DNA of 35,000 nucleotides from Neocallimastix lanati (nom. inval.) (Eukaryota > Neocallimastigomycota > Neocallimastigomycetes > Neocallimastigales > Neocallimastigaceae), in contig JACVTC010000324.1 of NCBI GenBank assembly GCA_016946835.1, positions 1-35,000 of the forward strand, given 5' to 3'. How positions within the stretch are numbered: the stretch's first letter is position 1; each line of letters begins with the position of its first letter. This document shows, one piece after another, positions 19,058-33,105 of the stretch. Both the position numbers and the translations under genes were made by a program. The notes beneath the pieces were generated by a model. That model worked only from the letters and a program-made list of their open reading frames with translations. It was not told the origin of the DNA and did not search any database.

Positions 19058-19557
19058 AAAAAATTAAATTAATATTAAAATATTATAAATTGCGAAAATT
19101 TTATATTTTATTTATTTTATTTATTTATTTTATACTTTAAGTTTAGTTATTAAATTTTAATTTACCTTATTTTTAATTTAGTTTTAGTTTTTCTGTTTGA
19201 TTGTTCCATTATCTTCAAAAGTTTTTATAAGCTATTTTAATATTAAATATTATATATAAATTAAAATAAAATTAACAGTTATTTATTTATTAAAATTATT
19301 TCCAATAAGTTTATTTAATTTCTTAAAATACTAAATTTTAATTTTTAATTATTTTTAAACATTTATATTATATATTAATAAATATATTATAATTATTTAA
19401 TTTAATAAATATATAATATATATTTAATTAATATATCTATTCAATTAATATATCTATTTAATTGAAGTGATATTGATAATTTTATAAATAATTTATAAAT
19501 ATTTTATATTGTAAATTATTATACAATATAGAAAATTTTGAAAAATTTTGTCAGATT

Positions 19558-19631
19558 GATTTCGTGGTGTAGTCGGTTATCACGTCTGTCTAACACACAG
19601 ACGGTCCCCGGTTCGAATCCGGGCGAAATCA
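19558..19631 (+). tRNA. tRNA-Val (AAC), first copy, copy B
   Basis: Equivalent of 8548-8621. Confidence 0.96.
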
Positions 19632-19637
19632 TTATTT

Positions 19638-19719
19638 GACAGCATGTCCGAGTGGTTAAGGAGTGTGACTAGAAATCACATAGGCTCTGCCTGCGCAGGT
19701 TCAAGTCCTGCTGCTGTCG
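19638..19719 (+). tRNA. tRNA-Ser (AGA), copy B
   Basis: Equivalent of 8628-8709. Confidence 0.96.
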
Positions 19720-20043
19720 TTTTTACTTTATTTTTATTATAAAAATGCAATTATACATTTAATTTTATATATTAAAAAACTCAAAAAAAAAAAAAAAAAA
19801 AAAACTCAAAAAAAAAAAAAAGTTAATATTAAAATGCAATATGAAATTTTTAAAAATTGTTATTTTTTTTTTTTTTTTTTTTAATTTTTTTATTTTTTAT
19901 TTTATTTTTATTTTTTTTTTGTTTTGTTTTTATTTATTTATTTATTTTTTTATTTTCATTTATTTATTTGCATTTTTATTTTCTTTTTTATTTTTATTTT
20001 ATTAAAAACAAAAACAAAAAACAAAAATTAAAATATAAAAAAG

Positions 20044-20116
20044 CGCCCAACGTGGGGGTCGAACCCACAACCTTGAGATTAAGAGTCTCACGCTCTACCG
20101 ATTGAGCTAGCCGGGC
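20044..20116 (-). tRNA. tRNA-Lys (CUU), inverted copy, copy B
   Basis: Equivalent of 9035-9107; one T fewer in the T-rich spacer before it. Confidence 0.96.
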
Positions 20117-20124
20117 AAATGAAA

Positions 20125-20198
20125 TGCTCTGTGCAGGGGTCGAACCTGCGACCTTGGCGTTATTAGCACCACGCTCTAACCGACTGAGCTAACAGAGC
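20125..20198 (-). tRNA. tRNA-Ile (AAU), inverted copy, copy B
   Basis: Equivalent of 9116-9189. Confidence 0.96.
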
Positions 20199-20265
20199 TA
20201 TTTTAGCTTTGTTTCGAAAAATATTTTTGAAATAGGGTATATTATTTAATATATTATATAATATA

Positions 20266-20295
20266 TTATTTATTATTATTTATTATTATTTATTA

Positions 20296-20346
<51 letters not shown>

Positions 20347-20474
20347 TATTATTATTTATTATTATTTATTATTATTTATTATTATTTATTATTATTTATT
20401 ATTATTTATTATTATTTATTATTATTTATTATTATTTATTATTATTTATTATTATTTATTATTATTTATTATTA
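20266..20474. repeat. TTATTATTAT decamer tract, copy B
   Basis: Same 209-bp length as copy A. Confidence 0.9.
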
Positions 20475-20795
20475 ATACTTAAATTTATAAATTAGAAATA
20501 TAATATAATACACATATATTATTGTATTATGTAGTTCATACTATCAAAAAAATATTTAAATAAAATTATAATTAATTTGAATATTTGTAATATTATATTA
20601 TTCTAATAAATTTAGAAATATTTAATTTTTATTTTATTTTTAGCAAAAAAAATATATTTTAAGTAATAATATTAAAAAAATTTTTTTTATAATATTTTGT
20701 AAGTATTAAAACGAATATTTTATTTTTAATAAAAAAAATCAAAAGTAAAGAAACTAAAAAAAAAAAAAATACTATAAAAGAATTTATTATATATT

Positions 20796-21376
<581 letters not shown>

Positions 21377-21472
21377 ATTATTATTAAATTTTATTAATCT
21401 ATATCAAAGCAGTTGATAAATAATTATTAATTAATTAATAATTAATACGAAATATTAAAATTAAAATCTAAA

Positions 21473-21487
21473 CTAGTCAAAGACTAG
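21473..21487. repeat. Perfect short hairpin, copy B
   Basis: Same sequence as in copy A. Confidence 0.6.
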
Positions 21488-21585
21488 GATTTTATAAATT
21501 ATATTGTAATATTATTATTTAATATTAAATATTGTGATTAATAATTTCATACTAAATTTAAATATAATTTTAAATTATATCAATG

Positions 21586-21637
21586 TTCTAAAATATTCTA
21601 AAATATTCTAAAATATTCTAAAATATTCTAAAATATT
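21586..21637. repeat. Five TTCTAAAATA decamers, copy B
   Basis: Same count as in copy A. Confidence 0.9.
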
Positions 21638-21754
21638 ATATATTAATGATGGAAATATTTTACTATGGGTAAAATACTTTAATTACTATCTATTGTCTGA
21701 AAGCCTAAAAGGATCTAAGGAAAATAAAACAGGAATATTAAAATTTTTAAATGC

Positions 21755-21828
21755 GGGCTGTTAGTTCAGTTGGATAGAACGCTTGACTACGGATCAAGAG
21801 GTCGCAGGTTCAAGTCCTGCATAGCTCG
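21755..21828 (+). tRNA. tRNA-Arg (ACG), copy B
   Basis: Equivalent of 10736-10809; the weak D stem is retained. Confidence 0.95.
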
Positions 21829-21832
21829 TTTT

Positions 21833-21906
21833 GATTTCGTGGTGTAGTCGGTTATCACGTCTGTCTAACACACAGACGGTCCCCGGTTCGAATCCGGGCG
21901 AAATCA
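21833..21906 (+). tRNA. tRNA-Val (AAC), second copy, copy B
   Basis: Equivalent of 10814-10887. Confidence 0.96.
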
Positions 21907-22095
21907 TTTTTTTTACATCATTTTCTAGATATAAATTAAAAATGCTAAAAAAAAAGAAAAAATTTAATATTTTTAATTTAATTATTATAGCAAATATTAA
22001 TTTTTCGTTTCTCAAAATATTTTCGTTTCGTAAAAATAAAAGAACTAAAATGTACAATACATATAAATATATTTAGCTTTAGCAATAAAAAGAAC

Positions 22096-22178
22096 TGCCA
22101 AGAGTGAGGTTCGAACTCACGCCTCTTTCGAGACCGCATCTTAAGTGCGGCGCCTTAGACCGACTCGGCCATCTTGGC
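22096..22178 (-). tRNA. tRNA-Leu (UAA), copy C
   Basis: Reads the same as 74-156. Confidence 0.96.
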
Positions 22179-22444
22179 TAAATATAAGTTTATTTTCTTT
22201 TTAATTTATTTTTAAGATCAGTTTCTTTTCATTTAATTATTTTTTTAATTTAAAAAATTAATCTATAGCATATTATAATTTTATGGTACTATTAATGGAA
22301 AAATAAATTGATATATGTCTAAACGAACAAATAATAATAAAATTAATTATTAATGTTATAATAAATATAATTATATTAAGTATATGGATAAATTATGTTT
22401 AATGATATAGTATAATATTATTAATAAAGATTATAAGTAAACTT

Positions 22445-22446
<2 letters not shown>

Positions 22447-22494
<48 letters not shown>
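22447..22494. repeat. (AAT)16 microsatellite, copy C
   Basis: Same length as copy B. Confidence 0.9.
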
Positions 22495-22495
<1 letters not shown>

Positions 22496-22905
22496 TATAT
22501 GTATTTATTTATTTATGCTTTTTCAGTTTTAAATTTTATAATTAATCTTATAATCTTATAATCTTATAATTTGAAATATCTATAAAATAAATTAATTATA
22601 ATAAAATGTAATAATAAAAAATATTTATATTTATATTTATATTTATAAGAATGCCAATGATTTTCTAAAGCATAAATAAAAAATATTTATTTTTAAATAA
22701 TTATTATTATATAATTTTAATAAAAGATCAAATATAATAGCATTACTAAGTATGAATAATGAATAAAATAGTAAATAAATAAAATATATAATAAAATAAA
22801 AATCTGTAACTAAAAATAATGTTGAAATAATTATGTTATTGATATATATTATATGTACTTAGGATAAGTCTTTCTTTTCAACAGAATTCGGAAAAAACAA
22901 CTAAG

Positions 22906-22976
22906 GCATTGATGGTTTAGTGGTATAATTACCGCCTGCCACGCGGTAGACCCGGGTTCGATTCCCGGTCAATGCA
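22906..22976 (+). tRNA. tRNA-Gly (GCC), copy C
   Basis: Equivalent of 881-951, paired with Thr. Confidence 0.96.
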
Positions 22977-22979
22977 TTT

Positions 22980-23052
22980 GCCTTCATGGCTCAGTCGGCA
23001 GAGCATCCCCCTAGTAAGGGGAAGGTCATCGGTTCGATTCCGATTGAAGGCA
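22980..23052 (+). tRNA. tRNA-Thr (AGU), copy C
   Basis: Equivalent of 955-1027. Confidence 0.96.
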
Positions 23053-23301
23053 TTATTTTTATTTTATTTTATTTTTTTTTTTTTTAATTTCAAAAAGTAA
23101 TATATAAATTAAATTTTTAATAATTATTGCATTTCATCAGTGTATATGTTAATTTACAAAATTAGAAAAGTTGAATTTCATCTTATAATATTTTAACTTT
23201 TACATTTAATTAAATTATTTATAATGTTTTAACTTTCACATTTAATTAAATTATTTACAGTTTTAATTTATGTTCTATACAAGGAATTATTATTTATTAC
23301 G

Positions 23302-23304
<3 letters not shown>

Positions 23305-23336
<32 letters not shown>
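23305..23336. repeat. Poly-T, 32 bases, copy C
   Basis: Homopolymer between Thr and Pro. Confidence 0.9.
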
Positions 23337-23338
<2 letters not shown>

Positions 23339-23674
23339 CTATTATGAATTAAATGATTTTCACACTAATATTTAAATAAATAAATAATTAATTACGCAAT
23401 TATTAAAGTTAACATATACATTTTTAAAATAAAAATTAAAATAAATAAAATAATAAATATAAATATATATATATATATTTATAATTATTATATAATATAT
23501 TTTAAACTTAAATATTACTAATTTTTTTAATTTAAATCAAAATTTCATTTTAACTTTAAATTGTATATTTGATATTAATTTAAAAATACCAAATGATAAA
23601 ATCAAACTAAATTTTATTTTCTATATTTTTATGGGGTTGTTAGTTGTTTAAAAATAAATTTAAAAACAAGATAA

Positions 23675-23746
23675 GGCTCATTGGTCTAGTAGTATGATTC
23701 TCGCTTTGGGTGCGAGAGGTCCCGGGTTCAATTCCCGGATGAGCCC
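23675..23746 (+). tRNA. tRNA-Pro (UGG), copy C
   Basis: Equivalent of 1651-1722. Confidence 0.96.
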
Positions 23747-24099
23747 CTCTTTTTTAATTTTGACTTTTTATAATAGTTATTACTTTTATAAATTCATTTT
23801 TAAAATCTACTGATAATTAGTATCAGAATTTAAATAAAAGAGCGAAGCAAAAATATTTTGAAAAAAAGTAATAAATGTATTAAAATATTAATTTTATTCA
23901 TAATTTTAGCAATATTTTATAATTTAAATAATAAATATATATAAATATAAATAAATATCTAAAATATAATTAATTAATACAAATAAAGGAATAAATACTA
24001 TCTTAAAATCATATATTAATAATAAATTTAAACACTTATCAATTATATTAAATTGTAAGGTATACAAGAATATTATATATTTAATAATTTACTAAATAT

Positions 24100-24171
24100 G
24101 GTTCTATAGTGTAGCGGTTAGCACATTGGACTTTGAATCCAATAACTCGAGTTCAAATCTCGATAGGACCT
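24100..24171 (+). tRNA. tRNA-Gln (UUG), copy C
   Basis: Equivalent of 2076-2147. Confidence 0.96.
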
Positions 24172-24377
24172 AATTTTTAATTATATTTTTAACAATTTTT
24201 AACAATTTTAACAATTTTAAAAATTACTAAATATTAATATATTAACTTTTATTTTTATCTTTATCTTTAGTTTTTTAGCATTTAATAATAATAATATTTT
24301 TTGTAAAAAAAAAAAAAAAGAAAATATTCTAATAAAAATAAAATTATATTGTTAATAAAAAAAATGAAAAAGGCTTA

Positions 24378-24449
24378 CTCCCAGGCGGGGAATTGAACCC
24401 CGGTCTCCCGCGTGACAGGCGGGGATACTCACCACTATACTACCTGGGA
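24378..24449 (-). tRNA. tRNA-Asp (GUC), copy C
   Basis: Equivalent of 2354-2425. Confidence 0.96.
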
Positions 24450-24877
24450 TGGCTTTAATTATTTTTTGATCTTATTTTGTCATATACACTATGTCACCGA
24501 ATTTTAAAGTATGATCATGTAATTAAAGCATTTAATTAGAATTTAGAATTTCATTAAATAAAATATATTCAATATAAATTTATTTCAACATTTAAATCAT
24601 GTTATACTTATTTAATTGTATTTTGTACTTAAATTTAATTGTATTTTGTACTTAATTTTAAAGATAAAGATTTTTATGAAAACTTAATTTTTTATTTTTA
24701 TTATTTTAATAAATATATATAAATATATATAAATTAAATATATAATATTTATAAATATTAAGAATTAATCAATAAAACATACTATAATATTGAAATTAAA
24801 ATAAATATTATATTATTCAATTATTTAATATTATATAATCAAAAATGTATAATTCATTTTAATTATTTGCTTTTGAC

Positions 24878-25023
24878 TTTTTTTTATTTTTATTTTTATT
24901 GCTTTCTTTTATTTTATTTATTATTTTATTTATTATTTTATTTATTATTTTATTTATTATTTTATTTATTATTTTATTTTATTTTTATTTTTATTTTTAT
25001 TTTTATTTTTATTTTTATTTTTA

Positions 25024-25054
<31 letters not shown>

Positions 25055-25099
25055 TTTATTTTTATTTTTATTTTTATTTTTATTTTTATTTTTATTTTT
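24878..25099. repeat. Compound T-rich tract, copy C
   Basis: 222 bp. It shares the T4 interruption (near 25048) with copy B but lacks B's extra insertion. Confidence 0.9.
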
Positions 25100-25317
25100 A
25101 ATATATTGTATTCGAGTTTAAATGATATTTAATTGTTAATTAATTATTTCATTTTCAGTTGAATAATAATTCATAAATTTAATTTTTATCTCCATAATTA
25201 TTTATAAATTTATTTTTAAAAATTTTTTTCATAAATACTACATAAAAACAAAAATTATTTTATAACCATTTGATTTTTAGTAGTACAAGATTTATTCTTA
25301 ATTTTAATCATAGGCAA

Positions 25318-25391
25318 GCTCTGTTAGCTCAGTCGGTTAGAGCGTGGTGCTAATAACGCCAAGGTCGCAGGTTCGACCCCTGCACAGAGCA
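25318..25391 (+). tRNA. tRNA-Ile (AAU), plus-strand copy, copy C
   Basis: Equivalent of 3301-3374; the spacer tract upstream is 8 bp shorter than in copy B. Confidence 0.96.
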
Positions 25392-25407
25392 AACTGAATG
25401 TAAAATT

Positions 25408-25480
25408 GCCCGGCTAGCTCAATCGGTAGAGCGTGAGACTCTTAATCTCAAGGTTGTGGGTTCGACCCCCACGTTGGGCG
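25408..25480 (+). tRNA. tRNA-Lys (CUU), plus-strand copy, copy C
   Basis: Equivalent of 3391-3463. Confidence 0.96.
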
Positions 25481-25531
25481 ATATTTTTTGGTAGTATTCT
25501 TTTAATCAAATAGCCTAAGTATATATAAATA

Positions 25532-25690
25532 TTTTAATTAAACTACTTTTTAATGTATATATATATATATATATATATTTTAATTAAACTACTTTTAATA
25601 TATATATATAATATATATTTTAATTAAACTACTTTTAATATATATATATAATATATATTTTAATTAAACTACTTTTTAATATATATATAT
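25532..25690. repeat. Four-copy minisatellite, copy C
   Basis: Same length and internal order as copy A. Confidence 0.88.
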
Positions 25691-26234
25691 GTTTTAATGA
25701 TAAATCAATATTTATATATATAATAAATAATAAGTTATGACTAACCACTAGTTTCATAAATTAAATTTTAAATTTGAACTATATAATATATATATTTTTA
25801 TTTTTATAAATTACATATATATATAATATTTTTCTTATTATATATAAATATATATATATTAATGAAATATTAAATAAATAAATTGTATATTGTTATTAAT
25901 TGAAAATATTTAATATGATAACTATAATTTTATAACATTTAAAATTTTAATACAATGAATTATTTTTAATTTAAAATTAATTTGTCTAATGTTTATTTTA
26001 ATATTAATATTTATTTTGATATTAATATTTATTTTGATATTAAAATTTACTAATATCTTAAAATAGATATTAATTATTATGAATTATCAAATTTTAAACT
26101 TAAACAATATATTTAAATAAATTAATATATTTTCTTATTTAAGAAAATTTAAAAACAAAAAATAATAAATAATATATATATATAAAATTTTTTTTTATCA
26201 TAAGAATTTCCAAAAATTATTAAGTAATATAACG

Positions 26235-26268
<34 letters not shown>
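26235..26268. repeat. Poly-A, 34 bases, copy C
   Basis: Upstream of Lys-UUU. Confidence 0.9.
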
Positions 26269-26271
<3 letters not shown>

Positions 26272-26302
26272 AAAGCAGGAAAAAACAAAGCCAGAAAGCG
26301 TA

Positions 26303-26375
26303 GCCCTGTTAGCTCAGTTGGTAGAGCGTGCGGCTTTTAACCGCAAGGTCGGGGGTTCGAGCCCCCCATAGGGCG
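26303..26375 (+). tRNA. tRNA-Lys (UUU), copy C
   Basis: Equivalent of 4284-4356. Confidence 0.96.
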
Positions 26376-26377
26376 TA

Positions 26378-26451
26378 GCTCTTATGGCGCAATTGGCTAG
26401 CGCGTTCGGCTGTTAACCGAGAGGTTGGTGGTTCAAGCCCACCTAGGAGCG
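26378..26451 (+). tRNA. tRNA-Asn (GUU), copy C
   Basis: Equivalent of 4359-4432, 2 nt after Lys-UUU. Confidence 0.96.
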
Positions 26452-26521
26452 TTTCTTTTTTATTATTTTCATAAAATAATATTGTATTTATTAATTTTTT
26501 ACAATTTAAAGCACTAAATTA

Positions 26522-26527
<6 letters not shown>

Positions 26528-26585
<58 letters not shown>
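26528..26585. repeat. Poly-T, 58 bases, copy C
   Basis: One base longer than in B. Confidence 0.9.
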
Positions 26586-26592
<7 letters not shown>

Positions 26593-26708
26593 ATATATTT
26601 ATCATTGAATTAATAAATAATTTATTATTATTCGTTGTATTTTATGAGATAAAAAAGATTTATATAAAAATATAAAAAATATAAAAAAAATAAAAAAATA
26701 TTAATATT

Positions 26709-26770
26709 AAAAATAAAAATAAAAATAAAAATAAAAATAAAAATAAAAATAAAAAATAAAAAATAAAAAT
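26709..26770. repeat. (AAAAAT)n hexamer tract, copy C
   Basis: Same length as copy A. Confidence 0.85.
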
Positions 26771-26936
26771 ATTGTATTGCTATTGACTATATTATTTATT
26801 AAAGTAAAATAATTATTAAATGTTGTCTTTTACGTAGTAAATTATTATACCATTATATTAAAATGAATAAAATAATTTATTTTATATTTTACTAACCTAT
26901 AATTATTAATTTAAATAAAAAAAATAAGGTTCAAAA

Positions 26937-27009
26937 TGGAGAATCCGGGCGTCGATCCCGGTGCCTCTCGCATGCTAAGCGAGCGCTCTACCATTTGAGC
27001 TAATTCCCC
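26937..27009 (-). tRNA. tRNA-Ala (AGC), copy C
   Basis: Equivalent of 4914-4986. Confidence 0.96.
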
Positions 27010-27489
27010 TTCTTTGATAATATTTCTATGTTGTCTATACTTGTGGTACGAAGTAAATTTATAATTTTATTATTATTATTATTGTTATTATTATCATTAT
27101 TATCATTATTATCATTATTATCATTACTTTCATATTATCATTATTATTATTACTATCACTATTATTGTTATTATTGTTATAAATATTATTATAATTGTTA
27201 TTAATATTATTATTATTTTTATTATTTAATTTTGGTATAAGTTGTTTTTATCTATTTAATTTTTTATCTAAATAAATTAAAATTGTAATTTTTATAATTT
27301 TTATTACTTTTAAGATTGTATTTAATTTTTGTAATTTTTATTACTTTTAAGATTGTATTTAATTTTTATAATTTTTATTACTTTTAATAATGTATTTATT
27401 TTTAATTAATTATATAAAAGAAAAGTCTAATATAAAATAAGCAAATAAATAATGTTAATAATTAATACTTAAATTTCACATAATAAATA

Positions 27490-27549
27490 ATATATTATAT
27501 ATATTATATATATTATATATATTATATATATTATATATATTATATATTT
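27490..27549. repeat. TATATATTAT decamer tract, copy C
   Basis: Same length as copy A. Confidence 0.87.
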
Positions 27550-27678
27550 TATGTATTCTATATATTCTATAATAAATAATATATCTAAAAATTGTATAAT
27601 TAAGTAAATAAATATTTTAAACTATTTCTATTTGACATATTCATTAAAGAAACAAAAAAAAAGAAAAAACCTAAAAAG

Positions 27679-27751
27679 TGCCGTTCCCAGGATTCGAACC
27701 TGGGTCGAGTCGGCCACAACGACTTATACTAAACCACTATACGAGAACGGC
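27679..27751 (-). tRNA. tRNA-His (GUG), copy C
   Basis: Equivalent of 5656-5728. Confidence 0.96.
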
Positions 27752-28107
27752 CAAAATCACTTTATTTATATAAGTTTGAAAAGTATAAATTCAATATAGA
27801 TTAACATTAAATAATAGTAATTATTTTACTAATTTCATATTTATATATAAAAAATTTCTTGACAATTTGATAATAATTTTAATTTAATAATTATTAGAAA
27901 TCTGAATTTTGATAATAAATTTTCATTAAAATATTAAACATTATTAAAATTAATAATAATATTAACCTTTAATTTTTTTTTTTTTAATTTCATATTATTT
28001 TTAATATTAATAAATTTAATAAATAAATAAATATATATAAAAGTACTATTAAATGAATAAATACTGAAAACGCATAAAAATTAAAAATTTAAAAAATTAA
28101 ATAAAAA

Positions 28108-28180
28108 TGCGACCTCCGTGGCTTGAACACGGGACCTTTAGATCTTCAGTCTAACGCTCTCCCAGCTGAGCTAAGGTCGC
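28108..28180 (-). tRNA. tRNA-Phe (GAA), copy C
   Basis: Equivalent of 6085-6157. Confidence 0.96.
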
Positions 28181-28191
28181 TAAATTTTAAA

Positions 28192-28276
28192 TCCTTCGAA
28201 CCGGAGTCGAACCAGTGACATGTTGATTACTATATAATTCTACAGTCAACCGCTCTACCAACTGAGCTATCGAAGG
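28192..28276 (-). tRNA. tRNA-Tyr (GUA) with intron, copy C
   Basis: Equivalent of 6169-6253; intron at 28228-28239 unchanged. Confidence 0.96.
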
Positions 28277-29080
28277 ATCTTGTAAAATTATGCCAGAGAA
28301 CCAATATAAAATATACTTATTATATGTTAAACATAAAACTCTAGATTTTTAAAGAATATATTTTAATATATATCATAAAATGGATACAATTTAATGGTTT
28401 AATAATATCATTAATAAATATTTATATTTTAAATAAAAAATTATAATTAAGTACTTTAATTTATAAATTTATATATTATATTAAAAAAAAAAATTTTTTT
28501 CAGAAATTTAATTAAAATATTTTTATTAAATTAATTAATAGGTTTACATATAAATATAATATCATGAATTATAAATAGCTATAAAAATAGATAAATTTTT
28601 TATAATTGAAAATATTACTATTTTCTATATTGTATTTATAAGTATTAATATTATTTATGAATTTTAATTAAAATATTTATTATATAATTATATATTGATA
28701 TACGCATTTCTTTATATTGTAATTAAAACTTAAATACATTACTATTATTATTTTATGTCTTTGTTTTTATTATTTTTTTTTAAAATATTTATTTATATTT
28801 TTAATTTTTCGTTATTTATTAATTTTGATTATCATAACTTTTATTATTAATTTAAGAATTTTTAAAATTTCGTCTAATACTTTAAAAATTGCTTACATAT
28901 ATATTTTATTATAACTAAATAAAAAATAAATAAAATATAAATTATAAATAATATATAACATTTTTATATCTTAATTTATCATTACCATTAAATTATTTAT
29001 TATTTGTATTAATAGAAATAAAAAAATAAAAATAAAAAAAAAAAAGAACGAAATATTGATACCAAAATTTAGTAAAAAAG

Positions 29081-29163
29081 TGAACAGAGTGGGATTCGAA
29101 CCCACGCCTACGAATAGATCACGGCCTTAACGTGACGCCTTAGACCAACTCGGCCATCTGTCC
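29081..29163 (-). tRNA. tRNA-Leu (AAG), copy C
   Basis: Equivalent of 7058-7140. Confidence 0.96.
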
Positions 29164-29394
29164 AAGTTAATAATTTTTAATTGAAATTTTCTTTTCTACC
29201 AATACTAAATTATCATTATATGATAATAATGTTATCAATGATATATACTATGCTAAAATTATTAACTAAATAATATAAATAGTAAATAGTGCAATTAATC
29301 ATAATCGATTTTAATTTTATTAGTAAATACTATATATGTATTTAAATTTTAATTTAATTTAATCAAAATCTAGAAAAAAAAAGATCAAAAGTAA

Positions 29395-29466
29395 TTCCGC
29401 ATCGGGGAATCGAACCCCGGCCGCCACGGTGAAAGCGTGGAATCCTAGCCACTGGACCAATGCGGA
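29395..29466 (-). tRNA. tRNA-Glu (UUC), copy C
   Basis: Equivalent of 7372-7443. Confidence 0.96.
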
Positions 29467-30033
29467 TCTTGTTGTTTTAAACTTTCATTTCTTGCTTTTT
29501 TATTATATCTTTGTAGTGCAAAATTTTTCAATAGGTTAGGATTATTAATTTTATTATTAATATTATTAAATTATTAATATTACTAAATTATTACATTTTT
29601 TCTTAAATTTTATATAATTAAACTTTACATTATTTAAATTAATTGTTTAAAGTTATTTATTAATATCTTTTCATTTTTTTTTTCTTATTTAAATTTTTAT
29701 TTATCTAGTATTATTTTATTTATATTTTTATTTTTTCTTTTTTTTTTTATTTTTTAATTTTCTTTTTTCATTTTTGTCTTTATTTAATAAATAATATTTT
29801 TCAAGTTAATTGTAATACTTAAAAGTGAATTTGTTTGATTCAATATAATCTTAGCAAAACTTCTAAATATAATTTATAATATTAATAAATTAATATATAT
29901 GCATTTCAATGTACTTAATTTAATATTTATTATTAATAATAAATAATTATTTTTAATTTTATTTCATTCTTAAATTAGTTTTGAAAATAACAAATATATA
30001 TATATATATATATATTACTATTATTTTATAATG

Positions 30034-30068
<35 letters not shown>
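30034..30068. repeat. Poly-A, 35 bases, copy C
   Basis: One base longer than in A and B. Confidence 0.9.
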
Positions 30069-30071
<3 letters not shown>

Positions 30072-30571
30072 AAAAAATTAAATTAATATTAAAATATTAT
30101 AAATTGCGAAAATTTTATATTTTATTTATTTTATTTATTTATTTTATACTTTAAGTTTAGTTATTAAATTTTAATTTACCTTATTTTTAATTTAGTTTTA
30201 GTTTTTCTGTTTGATTGTTCCATTATCTTCAAAAGTTTTTATAAGCTATTTTAATATTAAATATTATATATAAATTAAAATAAAATTAACAGTTATTTAT
30301 TTATTAAAATTATTTCCAATAAGTTTATTTAATTTCTTAAAATACTAAATTTTAATTTTTAATTATTTTTAAACATTTATATTATATATTAATAAATATA
30401 TTATAATTATTTAATTTAATAAATATATAATATATATTTAATTAATATATCTATTCAATTAATATATCTATTTAATTGAAGTGATATTGATAATTTTATA
30501 AATAATTTATAAATATTTTATATTGTAAATTATTATACAATATAGAAAATTTTGAAAAATTTTGTCAGATT

Positions 30572-30645
30572 GATTTCGTGGTGTAGTCGGTTATCACGTC
30601 TGTCTAACACACAGACGGTCCCCGGTTCGAATCCGGGCGAAATCA
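30572..30645 (+). tRNA. tRNA-Val (AAC), first copy, copy C
   Basis: Equivalent of 8548-8621. Confidence 0.96.
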
Positions 30646-30651
30646 TTATTT

Positions 30652-30733
30652 GACAGCATGTCCGAGTGGTTAAGGAGTGTGACTAGAAATCACATAGGCT
30701 CTGCCTGCGCAGGTTCAAGTCCTGCTGCTGTCG
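30652..30733 (+). tRNA. tRNA-Ser (AGA), copy C
   Basis: Equivalent of 8628-8709. Confidence 0.96.
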
Positions 30734-31057
30734 TTTTTACTTTATTTTTATTATAAAAATGCAATTATACATTTAATTTTATATATTAAAAAACTCAAAA
30801 AAAAAAAAAAAAAAAAAACTCAAAAAAAAAAAAAAGTTAATATTAAAATGCAATATGAAATTTTTAAAAATTGTTATTTTTTTTTTTTTTTTTTTTAATT
30901 TTTTTATTTTTTATTTTATTTTTATTTTTTTTTTGTTTTGTTTTTATTTATTTATTTATTTTTTTATTTTCATTTATTTATTTGCATTTTTATTTTCTTT
31001 TTTATTTTTATTTTATTAAAAACAAAAACAAAAAACAAAAATTAAAATATAAAAAAG

Positions 31058-31130
31058 CGCCCAACGTGGGGGTCGAACCCACAACCTTGAGATTAAGAGT
31101 CTCACGCTCTACCGATTGAGCTAGCCGGGC
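31058..31130 (-). tRNA. tRNA-Lys (CUU), inverted copy, copy C
   Basis: Equivalent of 9035-9107. Confidence 0.96.
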
Positions 31131-31138
31131 AAATGAAA

Positions 31139-31212
31139 TGCTCTGTGCAGGGGTCGAACCTGCGACCTTGGCGTTATTAGCACCACGCTCTAACCGACTG
31201 AGCTAACAGAGC
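31139..31212 (-). tRNA. tRNA-Ile (AAU), inverted copy, copy C
   Basis: Equivalent of 9116-9189. Confidence 0.96.
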
Positions 31213-31279
31213 TATTTTAGCTTTGTTTCGAAAAATATTTTTGAAATAGGGTATATTATTTAATATATTATATAATATA

Positions 31280-31309
31280 TTATTTATTATTATTTATTAT
31301 TATTTATTA

Positions 31310-31360
<51 letters not shown>

Positions 31361-31488
31361 TATTATTATTTATTATTATTTATTATTATTTATTATTATT
31401 TATTATTATTTATTATTATTTATTATTATTTATTATTATTTATTATTATTTATTATTATTTATTATTATTTATTATTATTTATTATTA
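31280..31488. repeat. TTATTATTAT decamer tract, copy C
   Basis: Same 209-bp length as copy A. Confidence 0.9.
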
Positions 31489-31812
31489 ATACTTAAATTT
31501 ATAAATTAGAAATATAATATAATACACATATATTATTGTATTATGTAGTTCATACTATCAAAAAAATATTTAAATAAAATTATAATTAATTTGAATATTT
31601 GTAATATTATATTATTCTAATAAATTTAGAAATATTTAATTTTTATTTTATTTTTAGCAAAAAAAAATATATTTTAAGTAATAATATTAAAAAAATTTTT
31701 TTTATAATATTTTGTAAGTATTAAAACGAATATTTTATTTTTAATAAAAAAAAATCAAAAGTAAAGAAACTAAAAAAAAAAAAAAATACTATAAAAGAAT
31801 TTATTATATATT

Positions 31813-32386
<574 letters not shown>

Positions 32387-32482
32387 ATTATTATTAAATT
32401 TTATTAATCTATATCAAAGCAGTTGATAAATAATTATTAATTAATTAATAATTAATACGAAATATTAAAATTAAAATCTAAA

Positions 32483-32497
32483 CTAGTCAAAGACTAG
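32483..32497. repeat. Perfect short hairpin, copy C
   Basis: Same sequence as in copy A. Confidence 0.6.
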
Positions 32498-32595
32498 GAT
32501 TTTATAAATTATATTGTAATATTATTATTTAATATTAAATATTGTGATTAATAATTTCATACTAAATTTAAATATAATTTTAAATTATATCAATG

Positions 32596-32647
32596 TTCTA
32601 AAATATTCTAAAATATTCTAAAATATTCTAAAATATTCTAAAATATT
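32596..32647. repeat. Five TTCTAAAATA decamers, copy C
   Basis: Same count as in copy A. Confidence 0.9.
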
Positions 32648-32764
32648 ATATATTAATGATGGAAATATTTTACTATGGGTAAAATACTTTAATTACTATC
32701 TATTGTCTGAAAGCCTAAAAGGATCTAAGGAAAATAAAACAGGAATATTAAAATTTTTAAATGC

Positions 32765-32838
32765 GGGCTGTTAGTTCAGTTGGATAGAACGCTTGACTAC
32801 GGATCAAGAGGTCGCAGGTTCAAGTCCTGCATAGCTCG
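32765..32838 (+). tRNA. tRNA-Arg (ACG), copy C
   Basis: Equivalent of 10736-10809. Confidence 0.95.
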
Positions 32839-32842
32839 TTTT

Positions 32843-32916
32843 GATTTCGTGGTGTAGTCGGTTATCACGTCTGTCTAACACACAGACGGTCCCCGGTTCG
32901 AATCCGGGCGAAATCA
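32843..32916 (+). tRNA. tRNA-Val (AAC), second copy, copy C
   Basis: Equivalent of 10814-10887. Confidence 0.96.
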
Positions 32917-33105
32917 TTTTTTTTACATCATTTTCTAGATATAAATTAAAAATGCTAAAAAAAAAGAAAAAATTTAATATTTTTAATTTAATTATTATAG
33001 CAAATATTAATTTTTCGTTTCTCAAAATATTTTCGTTTCGTAAAAATAAAAGAACTAAAATGTACAATACATATAAATATATTTAGCTTTAGCAATAAAA
33101 AGAAC